A DNA stretch of 39,405 nucleotides from a virus. The notes under the pieces were generated by a model. It worked only from the letters and a program-made list of their open reading frames with translations, was not told the origin of the DNA and did not search any database. Made by a program: the position numbers and the translations under genes. This document shows positions 1-7,502 of the stretch, piece after piece (within the stretch, counting starts at the first letter, position 1; every line of letters starts with the position of its first letter). The DNA lies in IMG/VR virus record IMGVR_UViG_3300048586_000935, positions 1-39,405 of that record. The stretch is one strand, 5' to 3'.

Positions 1-204
1 TCATGGCTTGCGGCTGTCCTTGGATGCGGTCTTTTCTGTGGGCAGGAGCCTCGGCTGCTGATGTTCGTCAATGTGATCTTCGGCGGCTCGCACAAACCAG
101 TCTTTGAGCGTGAGGCCTTCCCGTTCAAGAACGCCGTACAGGCGGCGCTTGAGGTCAGCCCCCGCCTCGATCACTACTCTTCCTGAGGCGCCCTTGGGCA
201 TCAC
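1..204 (-). CDS. small ribbon-helix-helix-like protein
   Basis: A 67-residue protein starting at a GTG followed directly by ATG (either could be used) and ending with TGA at the window edge. Residues 9-48 read like a ribbon-helix-helix fold: a short beta strand (RVVIEAG), then an amphipathic helix with KRRLYGVLEREG, then a second helix WFVRAAEDHI. The tail is basic and polar. RHH proteins of this size are usually DNA-binding antitoxins or autorepressors. Two 10-bp direct repeats just upstream (213-236) would suit an autorepressor. It points the same way as the recombinase operon but lies about 100 bp beyond that operon's end, so it may be phage or host. No partner toxin is visible because the window stops here. 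The family assignment is by pattern only. Confidence 0.6.
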   Translation of the reverse strand: MMPKGASGRVVIEAGADLKRRLYGVLEREGLTLKDWFVRAAEDHIDEHQQPRLLPTEKTASKDSRKP

Positions 205-212
205 ACTGGTCC

Positions 213-236
213 TATGTCACATGCCGTATGTCACAT
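213..236. repeat. tandem 10-bp direct repeats, possible operator
   Basis: TATGTCACAT occurs at 213-222 and again at 227-236, a spacing of 14 bp. The pair lies 9-33 bp upstream of the leftward 67-aa gene. On the minus strand a TATGTT hexamer (237-242) just upstream could be a -10 element. Paired direct repeats next to a small RHH-like gene suit autoregulation, but this is inferred. Confidence 0.4.
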
Positions 237-241
237 AACAT

Positions 242-261
242 AGCCGGCAGTTCTCCCGGCT
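242..261 (-). terminator. hairpin after the recombinase operon
   Basis: AGCCGG (242-247) and CCGGCT (256-261) form a 6-bp GC-rich stem with an 8-nt loop. It lies about 45 nt beyond the stop of the last gene of the leftward operon. No clear T-tract follows, so it is only a candidate terminator. Confidence 0.3.
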
Positions 262-306
262 GGCAAGTGTTGCTGGCGGGATCGAGTTCAGGGGTGGAAA
301 GCAGCG

Positions 307-726
307 TTAACCCCGGAAGCCGTGGCGTTCCGCTATTTTGGCGCGAGGCGCCTTTCGTCCAGCGCGTTGGGAATTCCAGTCGAGCGGAATTTTCGTCCCG
401 ATCATCGAAGGATCGATGGGGTCTGGTCCGCCGTTCAGGGCCAGCTCGATGAGCTCCGGCGCGAGAAGCGTCAGTTGCAGAAGCCGTCCGATATAGCCGC
501 GGTCAACCTTCTCGGCCTCCGCCATCTCGGTGATGGACGCGTAGCGCCCCTCGTCCAGCATCCGCTGGTACCGGAACCCCCTGGCCAGTGCCTTCACTAG
601 CGTGGGGTCGGCTCGCGTCGTAACAGGCGCCACGCCATCGGTCATCGGCGTCACAACGGTCTTCCGCCCTGGCCGGTGGCGGATCGCCAAAGGCACCCGG
701 ACGGTAATGCTGGTGGCGGCGGTCAT
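307..726 (-). CDS. recombinase-associated HTH (ParB-like) protein
   Basis: A 139-residue protein whose ATG overlaps the stop of the serine recombinase (ATGA), so it is probably translationally coupled to it. After a basic N-terminal part, residues of about 48-95 form a helix-turn-helix resembling the ParB/KorB DNA-binding region: GFRYQRMLDEGRYASITEMAEAE, then VDRGYIGRLLQLTLLAPELIE. The C-terminus (KIPLDWNSQRAGR) is a short extension. Similar small proteins commonly sit directly downstream of large serine recombinases with DUF2924 neighbours in alphaproteobacteria. It may assist or regulate recombination, but no function is proven. It is the last gene of the four-gene integration operon. Confidence 0.75.
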   Translation of the reverse strand: MTAATSITVRVPLAIRHRPGRKTVVTPMTDGVAPVTTRADPTLVKALARGFRYQRMLDEGRYASITEMAEAEKVDRGYIGRLLQLTLLAPELIELALNGGPDPIDPSMIGTKIPLDWNSQRAGRKAPRAKIAERHGFRG

Positions 727-2075
727 GCCGCTGCCTTCAAGGCGGATGGCGCGATGCCGCCGAGGTCACGGACAAGCCCGCCAAGCCCGTCCAGCCGCAG
801 CCGAATGTCGGCGCCTGCCGGGCCCACCACCACGCGCTCCACCAGCGACCGCACGATCCGTGCCTGCTCTGCAGGGAACAGGTGTTCCCACAGCGGGTCG
901 AGCCGATGCAGCGCATCCTGAGTCTCGGCCTCGGTCAGGTCCGGCGCCTCCCTGCGCGCCGCGCGCCAGGTGCCGACCACGATCTCAGGCTGGCGCAGCA
1001 GCGCCCGCACCTGATCCACAACCGCCGCCTCGATCTCGGCGGCCGACACCCGGCGCACGATGCTGTCGTCACCGGCGGCGTCGCCCTTCAGCACGCGCTG
1101 CGCCACGTAGTATCGGTAGAGCCGACCGTTCTTGCGCGCGTGGGTGGGCGACAGCGCCCGGCCATCCACCCCAAAGATCAGCCCCTTCAGCAGCGCCGGC
1201 GTCTGCGCCCGGTTCATGTTGGCGCGCGCCCGCGGGCTGACCTGGAGGACAGCGTGCGCCCGATCCCATAGCTCCCGCGGCACGATCCCCTGATGCTCGC
1301 CGGCATAGACCTGCCCTTTGTGGGCGGCCTCGCCGACATAGGTCCGGTTGTTCAGCAGCTTGTAGACGTCGCCCTTGTCCAATGGCCGGCCCGCCTTGCT
1401 GGTGGCGCCCTCCGCCCGGAGGCGGGCCACCGTCTCCATGCCCGACCCGGTCTCAGCGAAGATCTCGAACACGCGGCGCACCCGCGGTGCCTCCTCCTCA
1501 TTCACCACCAGCTTCCTCGCCACGACGTCGTAGCCGAGCGGCACCTTGCCCCCCATCCACATGCCGCGGGCGCGGGAGGCGGCGAATTTGTCGCGGATGC
1601 GCTCGCCAATGACCTCACGTTCGAACTGGGCAAAGCTCAGCAGGATGTTCAGCGTCAGCCGGCCCATGCTGGTCGTCGTGTTGAAGCTCTGCGTGACGGA
1701 AACGAAGGTCACGCCGTGCGCGTCCATCACCTCCACCAGCTTGGCGAAATCCATCAGCGAGCGGGAGAGCCGGTCAATCTTGTAGACCACGATGACGTCA
1801 ACCAGGTCGGCCTGGATGTCGCGCAGCAGGCGTTGCAGCGCCGGCCGCTCCAGGGTCCCGCCGGAAAAGCCGCCATCGTCGTAGCGATCGCGCACCAGCA
1901 CCCACCCCTCGGCGCGTTGGCTGGTGATGTAGGCCTCGCAAGCGTCGCGCTGCGCGTCGAGGGTGTTGAACTCCTTCTCCAGCCCCTCGTCGGTGGATTT
2001 GCGCGTGTAGACCGCGCAGCGCAGCTTTTTCGTCGTGGCCGGCATGGCCGGCTCGATGCTGGCGCGGCGGGTCAT
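723..2075 (-). CDS. large serine recombinase (integrase)
   Basis: A 450-residue site-specific recombinase that would integrate and excise this element by serine-mediated double-strand strand exchange. The N-terminal resolvase domain (about residues 19-165) has the nucleophile region YTRKSTDEG (Ser27), the RYDDGGFSGG loop and the VVYKIDRLSRS segment with the catalytic arginines. FAQFEREVIGERIRDKF begins the long E helix. The recombinase domain follows (about 175-300; KVPLGYDV, LNNRTYVGEAAHKG). The C-terminal third is shorter than in classical phiC31-type integrases and has no evident Cys-rich zinc ribbon or long coiled coil, so it belongs to the shorter alphaproteobacterial branch. Start and stop both overlap neighbours by ATGA. 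Its position at the left edge of the phage genes suggests an attachment site nearby, which I could not identify. Confidence 0.95.
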   Translation of the reverse strand: MTRRASIEPAMPATTKKLRCAVYTRKSTDEGLEKEFNTLDAQRDACEAYITSQRAEGWVLVRDRYDDGGFSGGTLERPALQRLLRDIQADLVDVIVVYKIDRLSRSLMDFAKLVEVMDAHGVTFVSVTQSFNTTTSMGRLTLNILLSFAQFEREVIGERIRDKFAASRARGMWMGGKVPLGYDVVARKLVVNEEEAPRVRRVFEIFAETGSGMETVARLRAEGATSKAGRPLDKGDVYKLLNNRTYVGEAAHKGQVYAGEHQGIVPRELWDRAHAVLQVSPRARANMNRAQTPALLKGLIFGVDGRALSPTHARKNGRLYRYYVAQRVLKGDAAGDDSIVRRVSAAEIEAAVVDQVRALLRQPEIVVGTWRAARREAPDLTEAETQDALHRLDPLWEHLFPAEQARIVRSLVERVVVGPAGADIRLRLDGLGGLVRDLGGIAPSALKAAA

Positions 2076-2569
2076 GCGTCACCCCGCGCGCGCAGCCCGA
2101 AGAACGTCCAGCCGTTCCAGCGCGTGCCGGTGATGTGGCGCGCGATGGCAGACAGCGACTGGTATGGCCGCCCCTCGAATTCGAAGTCGTTGGTGCGCAC
2201 GGTGACCGCGTGCTGCACGCCCTGCCATTCCCGGATGAGGCGCGTGCCGGCCAGTGGACGACTGTCGGCGCGGATGCGACGCAGGACGACGTTGCCGCCA
2301 TCCAGTTGCTCACCCAGCGCCACCAGCCGATCGACGGTCTCGGGTTTCAACCCACCATAGGCAAGTTCCTGGATGCGATAGGCCAGCCGGCTCTGGATAT
2401 ACGCGCGGTTCCACGGCGGCGGCTCTTTCCCGAACAACTCCCGCCACTGCTCCTTCAGCGTGGCGGTGGGCGCCGCCTGCAGCGCGGCGAGCCGGCTCAG
2501 CACCTGCGTCGGCGGGATCTTCGGGATGGTGGGTGCCGCCACCGGCGCGGCGGATGATCGTCTGGTCAT
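2072..2569 (-). CDS. DUF2924 family protein
   Basis: A 165-residue protein matching DUF2924 in pattern: LKEQWRELFGKEPPPWNRAYIQSRLAYRIQE in the N-terminal half, a basic middle with LAGTRLIREWQGVQHAVTV, and a C-terminal FEFEGRPYQSLSAIARHITGT. The last motif is the one shared with proteins that read modified or AT-hook-like DNA, but its role here is unknown. The family is typically encoded immediately upstream of large serine recombinases, as it is here, with a 4-bp ATGA overlap on both sides. An accessory role in integration or excision is inferred from this linkage only. Confidence 0.9.
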   Translation of the reverse strand: MTRRSSAAPVAAPTIPKIPPTQVLSRLAALQAAPTATLKEQWRELFGKEPPPWNRAYIQSRLAYRIQELAYGGLKPETVDRLVALGEQLDGGNVVLRRIRADSRPLAGTRLIREWQGVQHAVTVRTNDFEFEGRPYQSLSAIARHITGTRWNGWTFFGLRARGDA

Positions 2570-2784
2570 GCGAGTCCCTTCCTGTTGGGTTTCGCATGCA
2601 GGCGCTGCTCGGCGGTCGAGTGTAGGCGAATGTCTCCCGCCCCCCGACCCTGGGCGGCATCGCGCGCATCATCTTCGGCAGCGCGGCTGCGCAGCCGCAC
2701 CAGGCCCCTGGCCAGGATGCCGCAGACCTCGCGAAGGTGCGGCGGAAGGTGGGCGTTGCCGGAAAGGGTGGATCGAGGCGCCAT
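2566..2784 (-). CDS. small conserved protein of the recombinase operon
   Basis: A 72-residue protein that begins the leftward integration operon. The core LPPHLREVCGILARGLVRLR, followed by SRAAEDDARDAAQ and GDIRLHSTAEQRLHA, matches in pattern a short, widely distributed but uncharacterised alphaproteobacterial protein that accompanies DUF2924 and serine recombinases. I chose the ATG at 2784 because it leaves about 12 residues before the conserved LPP. A GTG at 2853 would add 23 residues of low-complexity sequence and read through the 2830-2845 inverted repeat. Its stop overlaps the DUF2924 start by ATGA. Confidence 0.7.
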   Translation of the reverse strand: MAPRSTLSGNAHLPPHLREVCGILARGLVRLRSRAAEDDARDAAQGRGAGDIRLHSTAEQRLHAKPNRKGLA

Positions 2785-2829
2785 GCCATTGATTACCGGC
2801 GCCGAGGTCGAAGTGTTCCACGCCCATAG

Positions 2830-2845
2830 GTCGATTAGATTCGAC
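2830..2845. promoter_or_regulatory. inverted repeat in the divergent intergenic region
   Basis: GTCGA (2830-2834) and TCGAC (2841-2845) are mirrored around a 6-bp AT-rich centre. The site lies between the leftward integration operon and the rightward unknown module, where both promoters should be. It is a candidate operator, possibly for the winged-helix protein encoded at 4090. The arms are short, so chance is not excluded. Confidence 0.3.
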
Positions 2846-2897
2846 AGCGGCACGCCTCATGATGTACCTGCTTCGTTCCCCATTACAGGACCGTCAC

Positions 2898-4130
2898 GTG
2901 CAGAAGGACTTCACCAAGTTCGCCAACCAGCGGTTTCTCAAGACCGTGGACTGGGAAGTCCTGGGCAAGCTGCTCATGGAGCATCAGGCAGGCCTCAAGG
3001 ATCTCGACCTGGCTGCCCTCCTGGCCGATGAGGCTGAGGGGCGGATGCGGATCACCGAGTACCTCCTCGGCTCGAAGGAGTCCTACCCGGACGGCCTCAT
3101 CCAGGACCTGCATCGCATCGTCCGCCTCGACAGCCCGACCGGGATGCGGTTGCTCCAGGAGGAAGCGGAGCGTCGGGGGGTCGTGATCATCGACCCGGCA
3201 GAGCGCCCGACCGCCACGCCGCGCGACTATGCCCTGGTCGCCTTCGTCGAATTCCCGGACGTGTTTCGGGAGGCCGAACACACCTCCGTCTTCATCGCGC
3301 CCACCAGCGTCACCGAATTCGACGCGGGTGAGGATGGGATTGCGGCCAGCGTGACCAACGAGGCGCTCGAGGCGCTGCGCGTTCGCGCGTCTGGGATTTT
3401 CGCCGCGGATCTGCGCGGGAAGTTCTGCCGCGTCCGCGACTACGTGGATGATGGCGAGCTTTGCATCGCCGTCCGCCATGGCGCGCCGCCAGTCTCGACC
3501 GAGGTCGTTCGCGGCGACGAAGACGAGGTGATCGGCTTCCAGGAAGTCGACACCGCGGTGATTTCCTTCGTCGAGGCCACCGGGCGCCTCACCGTTTGGG
3601 GCTGCGCGAAGAAGCGCCGCGGCGACCTGGCAGAAGCATTCGCCACTGAAATCCTGGGGCGCCCCGGGGTCTTCAAGGCAGCCAGCGCACAGAACCTCTA
3701 CACGCTGGCTCCGGCCGAGAACTCGAATGGTGCCTTCGCTTTCCGAATCGGTGATCTGGACCACATCGAACGGGTCGAAATCACGGAGGCGCAGGCCAAC
3801 CGCGTATCCACAAATGTCCGCACCGGGCGCGAGAAGACCCTGTTCTCGGTGCGGGTGAAGGATTCCGAGGGCAGCGCCCTGCGCCGGCTCCACGAGAGCC
3901 GGACCGATATCAGCTATGGAGACGATTCTTGGCGCCTCGACCACATCATCGCGCGCGTGGTGCTGAAGACGCCGGGCGGCCGCGCGCCCACGATCAGCGT
4001 CACGATCAAGCCGCCCGGATCGGCCAGCTTTCCGAGGGTCCGGCACAAGAAGCTGGTCATGGCGCTGCTCAAGCTGAATGCGCTGACGAATGACCGGCGG
4101 CCTATCGCAACGGCTCTGGCGGCTGAGTGA
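2898..4130 (+). CDS. unrecognised 410-aa protein, first gene of a two-gene module
   Basis: I do not recognise this family. The chosen start is GTG 2898 because AGGA (2887-2890) lies 7 nt upstream; an ATG at 2859 in the same frame has no ribosome-binding site and adds 13 unconvincing residues. The N-terminal 60 residues are helical (FTKFANQRFLKTVDWEVLGKLLMEH). A middle mixed region includes LVAFVEFPDVF and a short FCRVRDYVDDGELCIAVRHG. A C-terminal part has AFRIGDLDHIERVEITEAQ and a final beta-rich GRAPTISVTIKPPG ending in VRHKKLVMALLKLN. No transmembrane helix, signal peptide or obvious catalytic motif is seen. It overlaps the winged-helix gene by 41 bp, so the two are probably co-translated. 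Its place beside the integrase is where phages often carry defence or lysogeny-conversion genes. Confidence 0.8.
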   Translation: MQKDFTKFANQRFLKTVDWEVLGKLLMEHQAGLKDLDLAALLADEAEGRMRITEYLLGSKESYPDGLIQDLHRIVRLDSPTGMRLLQEEAERRGVVIIDPAERPTATPRDYALVAFVEFPDVFREAEHTSVFIAPTSVTEFDAGEDGIAASVTNEALEALRVRASGIFAADLRGKFCRVRDYVDDGELCIAVRHGAPPVSTEVVRGDEDEVIGFQEVDTAVISFVEATGRLTVWGCAKKRRGDLAEAFATEILGRPGVFKAASAQNLYTLAPAENSNGAFAFRIGDLDHIERVEITEAQANRVSTNVRTGREKTLFSVRVKDSEGSALRRLHESRTDISYGDDSWRLDHIIARVVLKTPGGRAPTISVTIKPPGSASFPRVRHKKLVMALLKLNALTNDRRPIATALAAE

Positions 4131-5058
4131 GGCCGGCGAGCCGATCGTCATGCGCGGCCGGCAGCATGCCCCCGCAGAAGATGCTGCCTTCGAGCGCCTG
4201 CTTCAACTTGGCATCCTGCTGCATCGCGGGCGTGAAACATCCTGGGATATCTGTGGCGACTGCGACTGCGGCGCGGATGAACGCGCAGTCGTGTGGGAAG
4301 GCGATGTCGCGACTGCCAAATGCACAGTTGATTGCAGGCGGGATGAACGCCTGGACGCGGATGACGTGCGCAGTTTCAGCATCGTCCTCCATTCCTTCAT
4401 GGAAGGCGTCGCCGCGGCGATGGGCTTGGGCCGTCCGGAGCAGATAGCGCCAGGGCTGTGGGGCCTCGGCATGCTGGCTGACGGCCGGATCATCGTGGCT
4501 GCCCCCACCCGGGCCGGCATTCGGCAGCCGGGCTTGGTCGGCACCCTTCGCCTCGCGCACAGAGAGGGCACCATCGTCCTGGTCGGGCCGGAACTGCCAG
4601 CTCTGACGCGCGGGAACCTGGCCGCGCAGAACATCCACCATGTTCAGCCGATCCATGCCCTGCTGCCATCCACCGGCGACATTCCTCTGGCCCTGGATAT
4701 CGCACGCCTGCCTGACGGGCGTGCTGGCAATTATCGACTGGTCCTGACGACTGAGGCACGAGCGGTTCGCCTCGGGGGGAAGGAAGCGTCCCTGCCCCCA
4801 CGGCCATTCCAGCTGCTCCGGCTCCTGGCGCTGCAGCACCGACGTGGAAAACCAATCGTGAGCCGGCACGTCCTACTCGACAAGATCTTCACGGCCAGCA
4901 CGGCCGAAGCGGCAGTCCGCGATCTGGTGTCGGAGACACGCCGGCAGCTGAAGCAGGCATTTGGCGATGCCGATGAGGTAGCGCAGCTGATCACGACCCA
5001 CACCACCGCCGGCTACGCCATCAACCTCCCCCCTCTCACCGTATCAGTGGTGGAATAG
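4090..5058 (+). CDS. winged-helix protein with Cys-rich N-terminal half
   Basis: A 322-residue protein. The C-terminal ~95 residues look like an OmpR/PhoB-type winged helix: SLPPRPFQLLRLLALQHRRG, a recognition helix around AVRDLVSETRRQLKQAFGDA, and a closing wing with ITTHTTAGYAINLP. No receiver domain is present. The N-terminal part instead carries five cysteines (C55, C58, C60, C78, C82) in a CxxCxC...CxxxC arrangement, possibly a metal site, followed by a beta-rich domain (LWGLGMLADGRIIVAAPT). It starts inside the preceding gene (41-bp overlap) and ends 5 nt before a strong hairpin. It could be a sensor-regulator for the 410-aa protein or a phage regulator. The winged helix is supported by pattern; the ligand and targets are unknown. 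Confidence 0.8.
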   Translation: MTGGLSQRLWRLSEAGEPIVMRGRQHAPAEDAAFERLLQLGILLHRGRETSWDICGDCDCGADERAVVWEGDVATAKCTVDCRRDERLDADDVRSFSIVLHSFMEGVAAAMGLGRPEQIAPGLWGLGMLADGRIIVAAPTRAGIRQPGLVGTLRLAHREGTIVLVGPELPALTRGNLAAQNIHHVQPIHALLPSTGDIPLALDIARLPDGRAGNYRLVLTTEARAVRLGGKEASLPPRPFQLLRLLALQHRRGKPIVSRHVLLDKIFTASTAEAAVRDLVSETRRQLKQAFGDADEVAQLITTHTTAGYAINLPPLTVSVVE

Positions 5059-5062
5059 ACGG

Positions 5063-5080
5063 CGGGCCCAGTGGGGCCCG
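5063..5080 (+). terminator. GC-rich hairpin ending the two-gene module
   Basis: CGGGCCC (5063-5069) and GGGCCCG (5074-5080) form a perfect 7-bp stem with an AGTG loop. The stem starts 5 nt after the TAG stop of the winged-helix gene. Only two T residues follow, so termination may be imperfect. Confidence 0.5.
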
Positions 5081-5170
5081 TTCCCACAACTCTCCCACAC
5101 CTGTCCCACCCCTGTGGGAAAGCCGCCCCGGCAGTTTCGGCTGGTCATCACCGACCAGCCGGAGCCATTC

Positions 5171-5731
5171 ATGCCCTCGATTACCTTCGCCGAATTTGAG
5201 CCGCTTCACCGCATGGCCAAGCGCATGTCGCATGGCCTGTGCCGCCGCCTTGGGCTTCCCGCGCATGACGCCGAGGATTTCGCCCAGGACCTCCTGACTG
5301 ATTTCCTCGCCCGGCTGCCGGGCTTCAACCGGGCCCAGGGCGAGCTGGGCGCCTTCGCGCTCACCTGCTTCCGGCACCATGCCGCCCTGCTGGCGCATCG
5401 CACCCACCGGCACCGGGCACTCCACCACCCTGCCTCCCTCGATGATCCGTTGCCTGGCGGTACCACGGTCGGCGCCGTGCTGTCGGAGGCCGACGGCTAC
5501 GGCGCGTGGATGGGGCAGCAGATCGACGCCTTCGCAGACGTGAATCGCCGCCTGGACCTGGAGCGAGTCGCGGGGGTTCTGACGGAGGAGGACGCGCCGC
5601 TCTGCGCTGCCCTGGCGCGAGGCGTTGCCGACCCCGCCCGTCACGCCGGCCTGTCCCGCACGACAGCGTTCCGGCGCCTGCGCGAGATGCGGCTGCGGCT
5701 GTGCGCCGCCGGCATCACCCCGGCGGCGTGA
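5171..5731 (+). CDS. sigma-70-family-like protein
   Basis: A 186-residue protein similar in layout to small phage-encoded sigma-70-like factors. Region 2-like sequence occupies about residues 8-75 (HRMAKRMSHGLCRRLGLPAHDAEDFAQDLLTDFLARL, then GAFALTCFRHHAALLAHRTHRHR). A region 4-like helix-turn-helix is near the C-terminus (LARGVADPARHAGLSRTTAFRRLREMRLRL). The middle is a variable linker. I chose ATG 5171 because GGAG (5161-5164) is 6 nt upstream; an in-frame GTG at 5114 gives a poor N-terminus. As the first gene of the rightward early region it may control early or middle phage transcription, but divergence from canonical sigma factors is large. Confidence 0.7.
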   Translation: MPSITFAEFEPLHRMAKRMSHGLCRRLGLPAHDAEDFAQDLLTDFLARLPGFNRAQGELGAFALTCFRHHAALLAHRTHRHRALHHPASLDDPLPGGTTVGAVLSEADGYGAWMGQQIDAFADVNRRLDLERVAGVLTEEDAPLCAALARGVADPARHAGLSRTTAFRRLREMRLRLCAAGITPAA

Positions 5732-5737
5732 AACAGA

Positions 5738-6106
5738 ATGACCTCAGCCTCGGTAATCATGGTCATGGACAAACCCATCCCCGACATCCGCGCAGTGGCG
5801 AAGCCTCTCAACGAGGCGTCGCTCTGCACCTGGCTTGGCGCCGCGGCCCCCGGCGACAGCATCACCTACCACCGCGGCGCGCTCGCCCGGCAGGTCTGCC
5901 CGCAGTTGCAGTGCCTGCCCGAGGATGAGCGCACCGCGCTGCAGCGCCTGGCGGCACGCGCCTGGAAGCTGGCCGAGCTCGGCCTCGCCGACATCGTGCA
6001 GCGCCGGCACGGCTATGAGGACTACGCCTATATCCTCGTCGCCCGCCACCGTCCGCGCCGCTACGCGTCGTCCATCCTGCCGCTGTTGCTCGCGGAGGCC
6101 GCGTGA
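5738..6106 (+). CDS. hypothetical phage protein, 122 aa
   Basis: A 122-residue soluble protein of unknown function. The N-terminal half has LCTWLGAAAPGDSITYHRGALARQV and the C-terminal half is helical with LAARAWKLAELGLADIVQRRHGYEDYAYILVAR. The pattern resembles small phage early proteins, but I cannot name a family. Several ATGs are possible (5738, 5759, 5765); none has a clear ribosome-binding site, and the first follows the sigma-like gene by only 6 nt. Its stop overlaps the next gene's GTG/ATG start, so it is part of the early operon. Confidence 0.7.
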   Translation: MTSASVIMVMDKPIPDIRAVAKPLNEASLCTWLGAAAPGDSITYHRGALARQVCPQLQCLPEDERTALQRLAARAWKLAELGLADIVQRRHGYEDYAYILVARHRPRRYASSILPLLLAEAA

Positions 6107-6648
6107 TGGACGCGCAACGCACCAACCGTCCCACCCTCGACGCGCTGCGCCACATGCCGGTGAGCGACATCATCGCGCTACCGGCCGAGCATCTGGCGCT
6201 GCTGCAGACCGATGCGCGCGAGGCGCTGGACGCCGCCAAGCGCATGCAGGACTGGATCGAAGCCGCGATCGCCCTGCGCTACGAGCAGCGCGCCGTCGGC
6301 GCCCGTGCTGCAGCCGGCAAGGATACCGGCACGGTCCGGTTCCAGGACGGCGCCGTGGAGATCGCGGTCGACCTGCCGAAGCGGGTGGAATGGGATCAGG
6401 CAGGGCTCGCCACGCTGTCGGAGCAGATTCGCGCCGGCGGCGAGGATCCCGGCCAGTACGTCGAGGTCAGCTTTAAGGTCTCGGAGCGGGCCTATACCGC
6501 CTGGCCCGAGCGCATTCGTGCAGCCTTCGAGCCGGCCCGCACAGTGCGCACCGGCCGCGCCACCTATCGCCTCGCCATCCTGTCCGAGGCCGCGTTGCGC
6601 GACAGCCAGCATGGTCCCGGCATCCGCACGACGCAGGGAGGCCGCTAA
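6103..6648 (+). CDS. hypothetical early phage protein, 181 aa
   Basis: A 181-residue protein, function unknown. Residues 10-65 form helices (LDALRHMPVSDIIALPAEHLALLQTDAREALDAAKRMQDW). A central beta-like part has VRFQDGAVEIAVDLPKRVEWD. The C-terminal part includes YVEVSFKVSERAYTAWPERIRAAFEPARTVRTG, a pattern seen in small phage proteins encoded next to RecA-like ATPases. Start is GTG 6103 or ATG 6106, both overlapping the preceding stop. The stop overlaps the ATPase start (TAATG). Position suggests a role in the replication or recombination module. Confidence 0.75.
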   Translation: MMDAQRTNRPTLDALRHMPVSDIIALPAEHLALLQTDAREALDAAKRMQDWIEAAIALRYEQRAVGARAAAGKDTGTVRFQDGAVEIAVDLPKRVEWDQAGLATLSEQIRAGGEDPGQYVEVSFKVSERAYTAWPERIRAAFEPARTVRTGRATYRLAILSEAALRDSQHGPGIRTTQGGR

Positions 6649-7502
6649 TGGCACTCCGCATCGTCACGGCCGATGAGCGCCTGTCGCGCGCGGCCAACAA
6701 GACCACCATGGCGCTGTTCGGTCCCAGCGGCGTGGGCAAGACCACGCAGCTCAAGACGCTTCCCGCGGCAGAAACCATCTGCATCGACCTCGAGGCCGGC
6801 CTGAAGTCGGTGCAGGACTGGCGTGGCGACAGCATTCCCGTCCGCTGCTTCGAGGACGCGATCGACATTGCCTGCCTGATCGGCGGCGTGAACCCAGCAG
6901 CCGGCGAGCACGGCGTGTTCTCCGTCGCGCACTACCAGCACCTGGCGACCGCGCATCCCGATCTGGTGCAGCTGATCGCCAGCAAATCGATCGTGTTCCT
7001 GGACAGCATCACCGATCTCACGCGGCAGGCGATGGCCTGGGCCAAGACCCAGCCGGACGCCTTCTCCGAAAAGACCGGCAAGCCGGACACGCGCGGTGCC
7101 TATGGCCTGCTCGCCCGCGAGGTCATCGGCCTGCTGAAGCACCTGCAGCACGCGCCAGGCAAGACCACGATCATGGTCGGCATCCTGGAGAAGGTCACCG
7201 ACGAGTTCGGCAAGGTCACCTGGCAGCCGCAGATGGAAGGCAGCAAGGCGGCGCGGGAACTGCCCGGCATCGTCGATCAGGTCGTCACCATGGGGCTGTT
7301 CAGCCGCGAGGGCGAGAGCTGGCGCCACGACCCAGAGCGCGGGACCGAGCGCCGCCTCGTCTGCCGTGCTGGCAACAGCTTTGCCCTGCCCGCGAAGGAT
7401 CGCTCCGGCCGTCTCGATGAGACCGAGCCCGCGGACCTCGCCGCCCTGCTCCGCAAGATCAACGCAACCAGCACCAACGCCACCAAGGGGGTGATGCCAT
7501 GA
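6648..7502 (+). CDS. RecA-like phage ATPase (AAA_24 type)
   Basis: A 284-residue P-loop NTPase. Walker A is GPSGVGKTT (residues 25-33). The following ICIDLEAG strand and a Walker B-type IVFLDS (115-120) give the AAA_24 layout found in many phage nucleotide-binding proteins. Later segments such as TIMVGILEKVTDEFGK and the C-terminal sensor-like DQVVTMGLF support a RecA core. Proteins of this type lie next to SSB-like and nuclease genes and are thought to act in phage DNA recombination or replication, as here with the 7499 and 8706 genes. It could load a recombinase or act as a UvsX/Sak4-like annealing ATPase (inference). Confidence 0.85.
   Translation: MALRIVTADERLSRAANKTTMALFGPSGVGKTTQLKTLPAAETICIDLEAGLKSVQDWRGDSIPVRCFEDAIDIACLIGGVNPAAGEHGVFSVAHYQHLATAHPDLVQLIASKSIVFLDSITDLTRQAMAWAKTQPDAFSEKTGKPDTRGAYGLLAREVIGLLKHLQHAPGKTTIMVGILEKVTDEFGKVTWQPQMEGSKAARELPGIVDQVVTMGLFSREGESWRHDPERGTERRLVCRAGNSFALPAKDRSGRLDETEPADLAALLRKINATSTNATKGVMP

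Noticed and set aside
1-2897. Attachment site (att) next to the recombinase
   Set aside because: No pair of matching core sequences can be identified from one end of the element; large serine integrases use short cores that cannot be recognised without the other junction.
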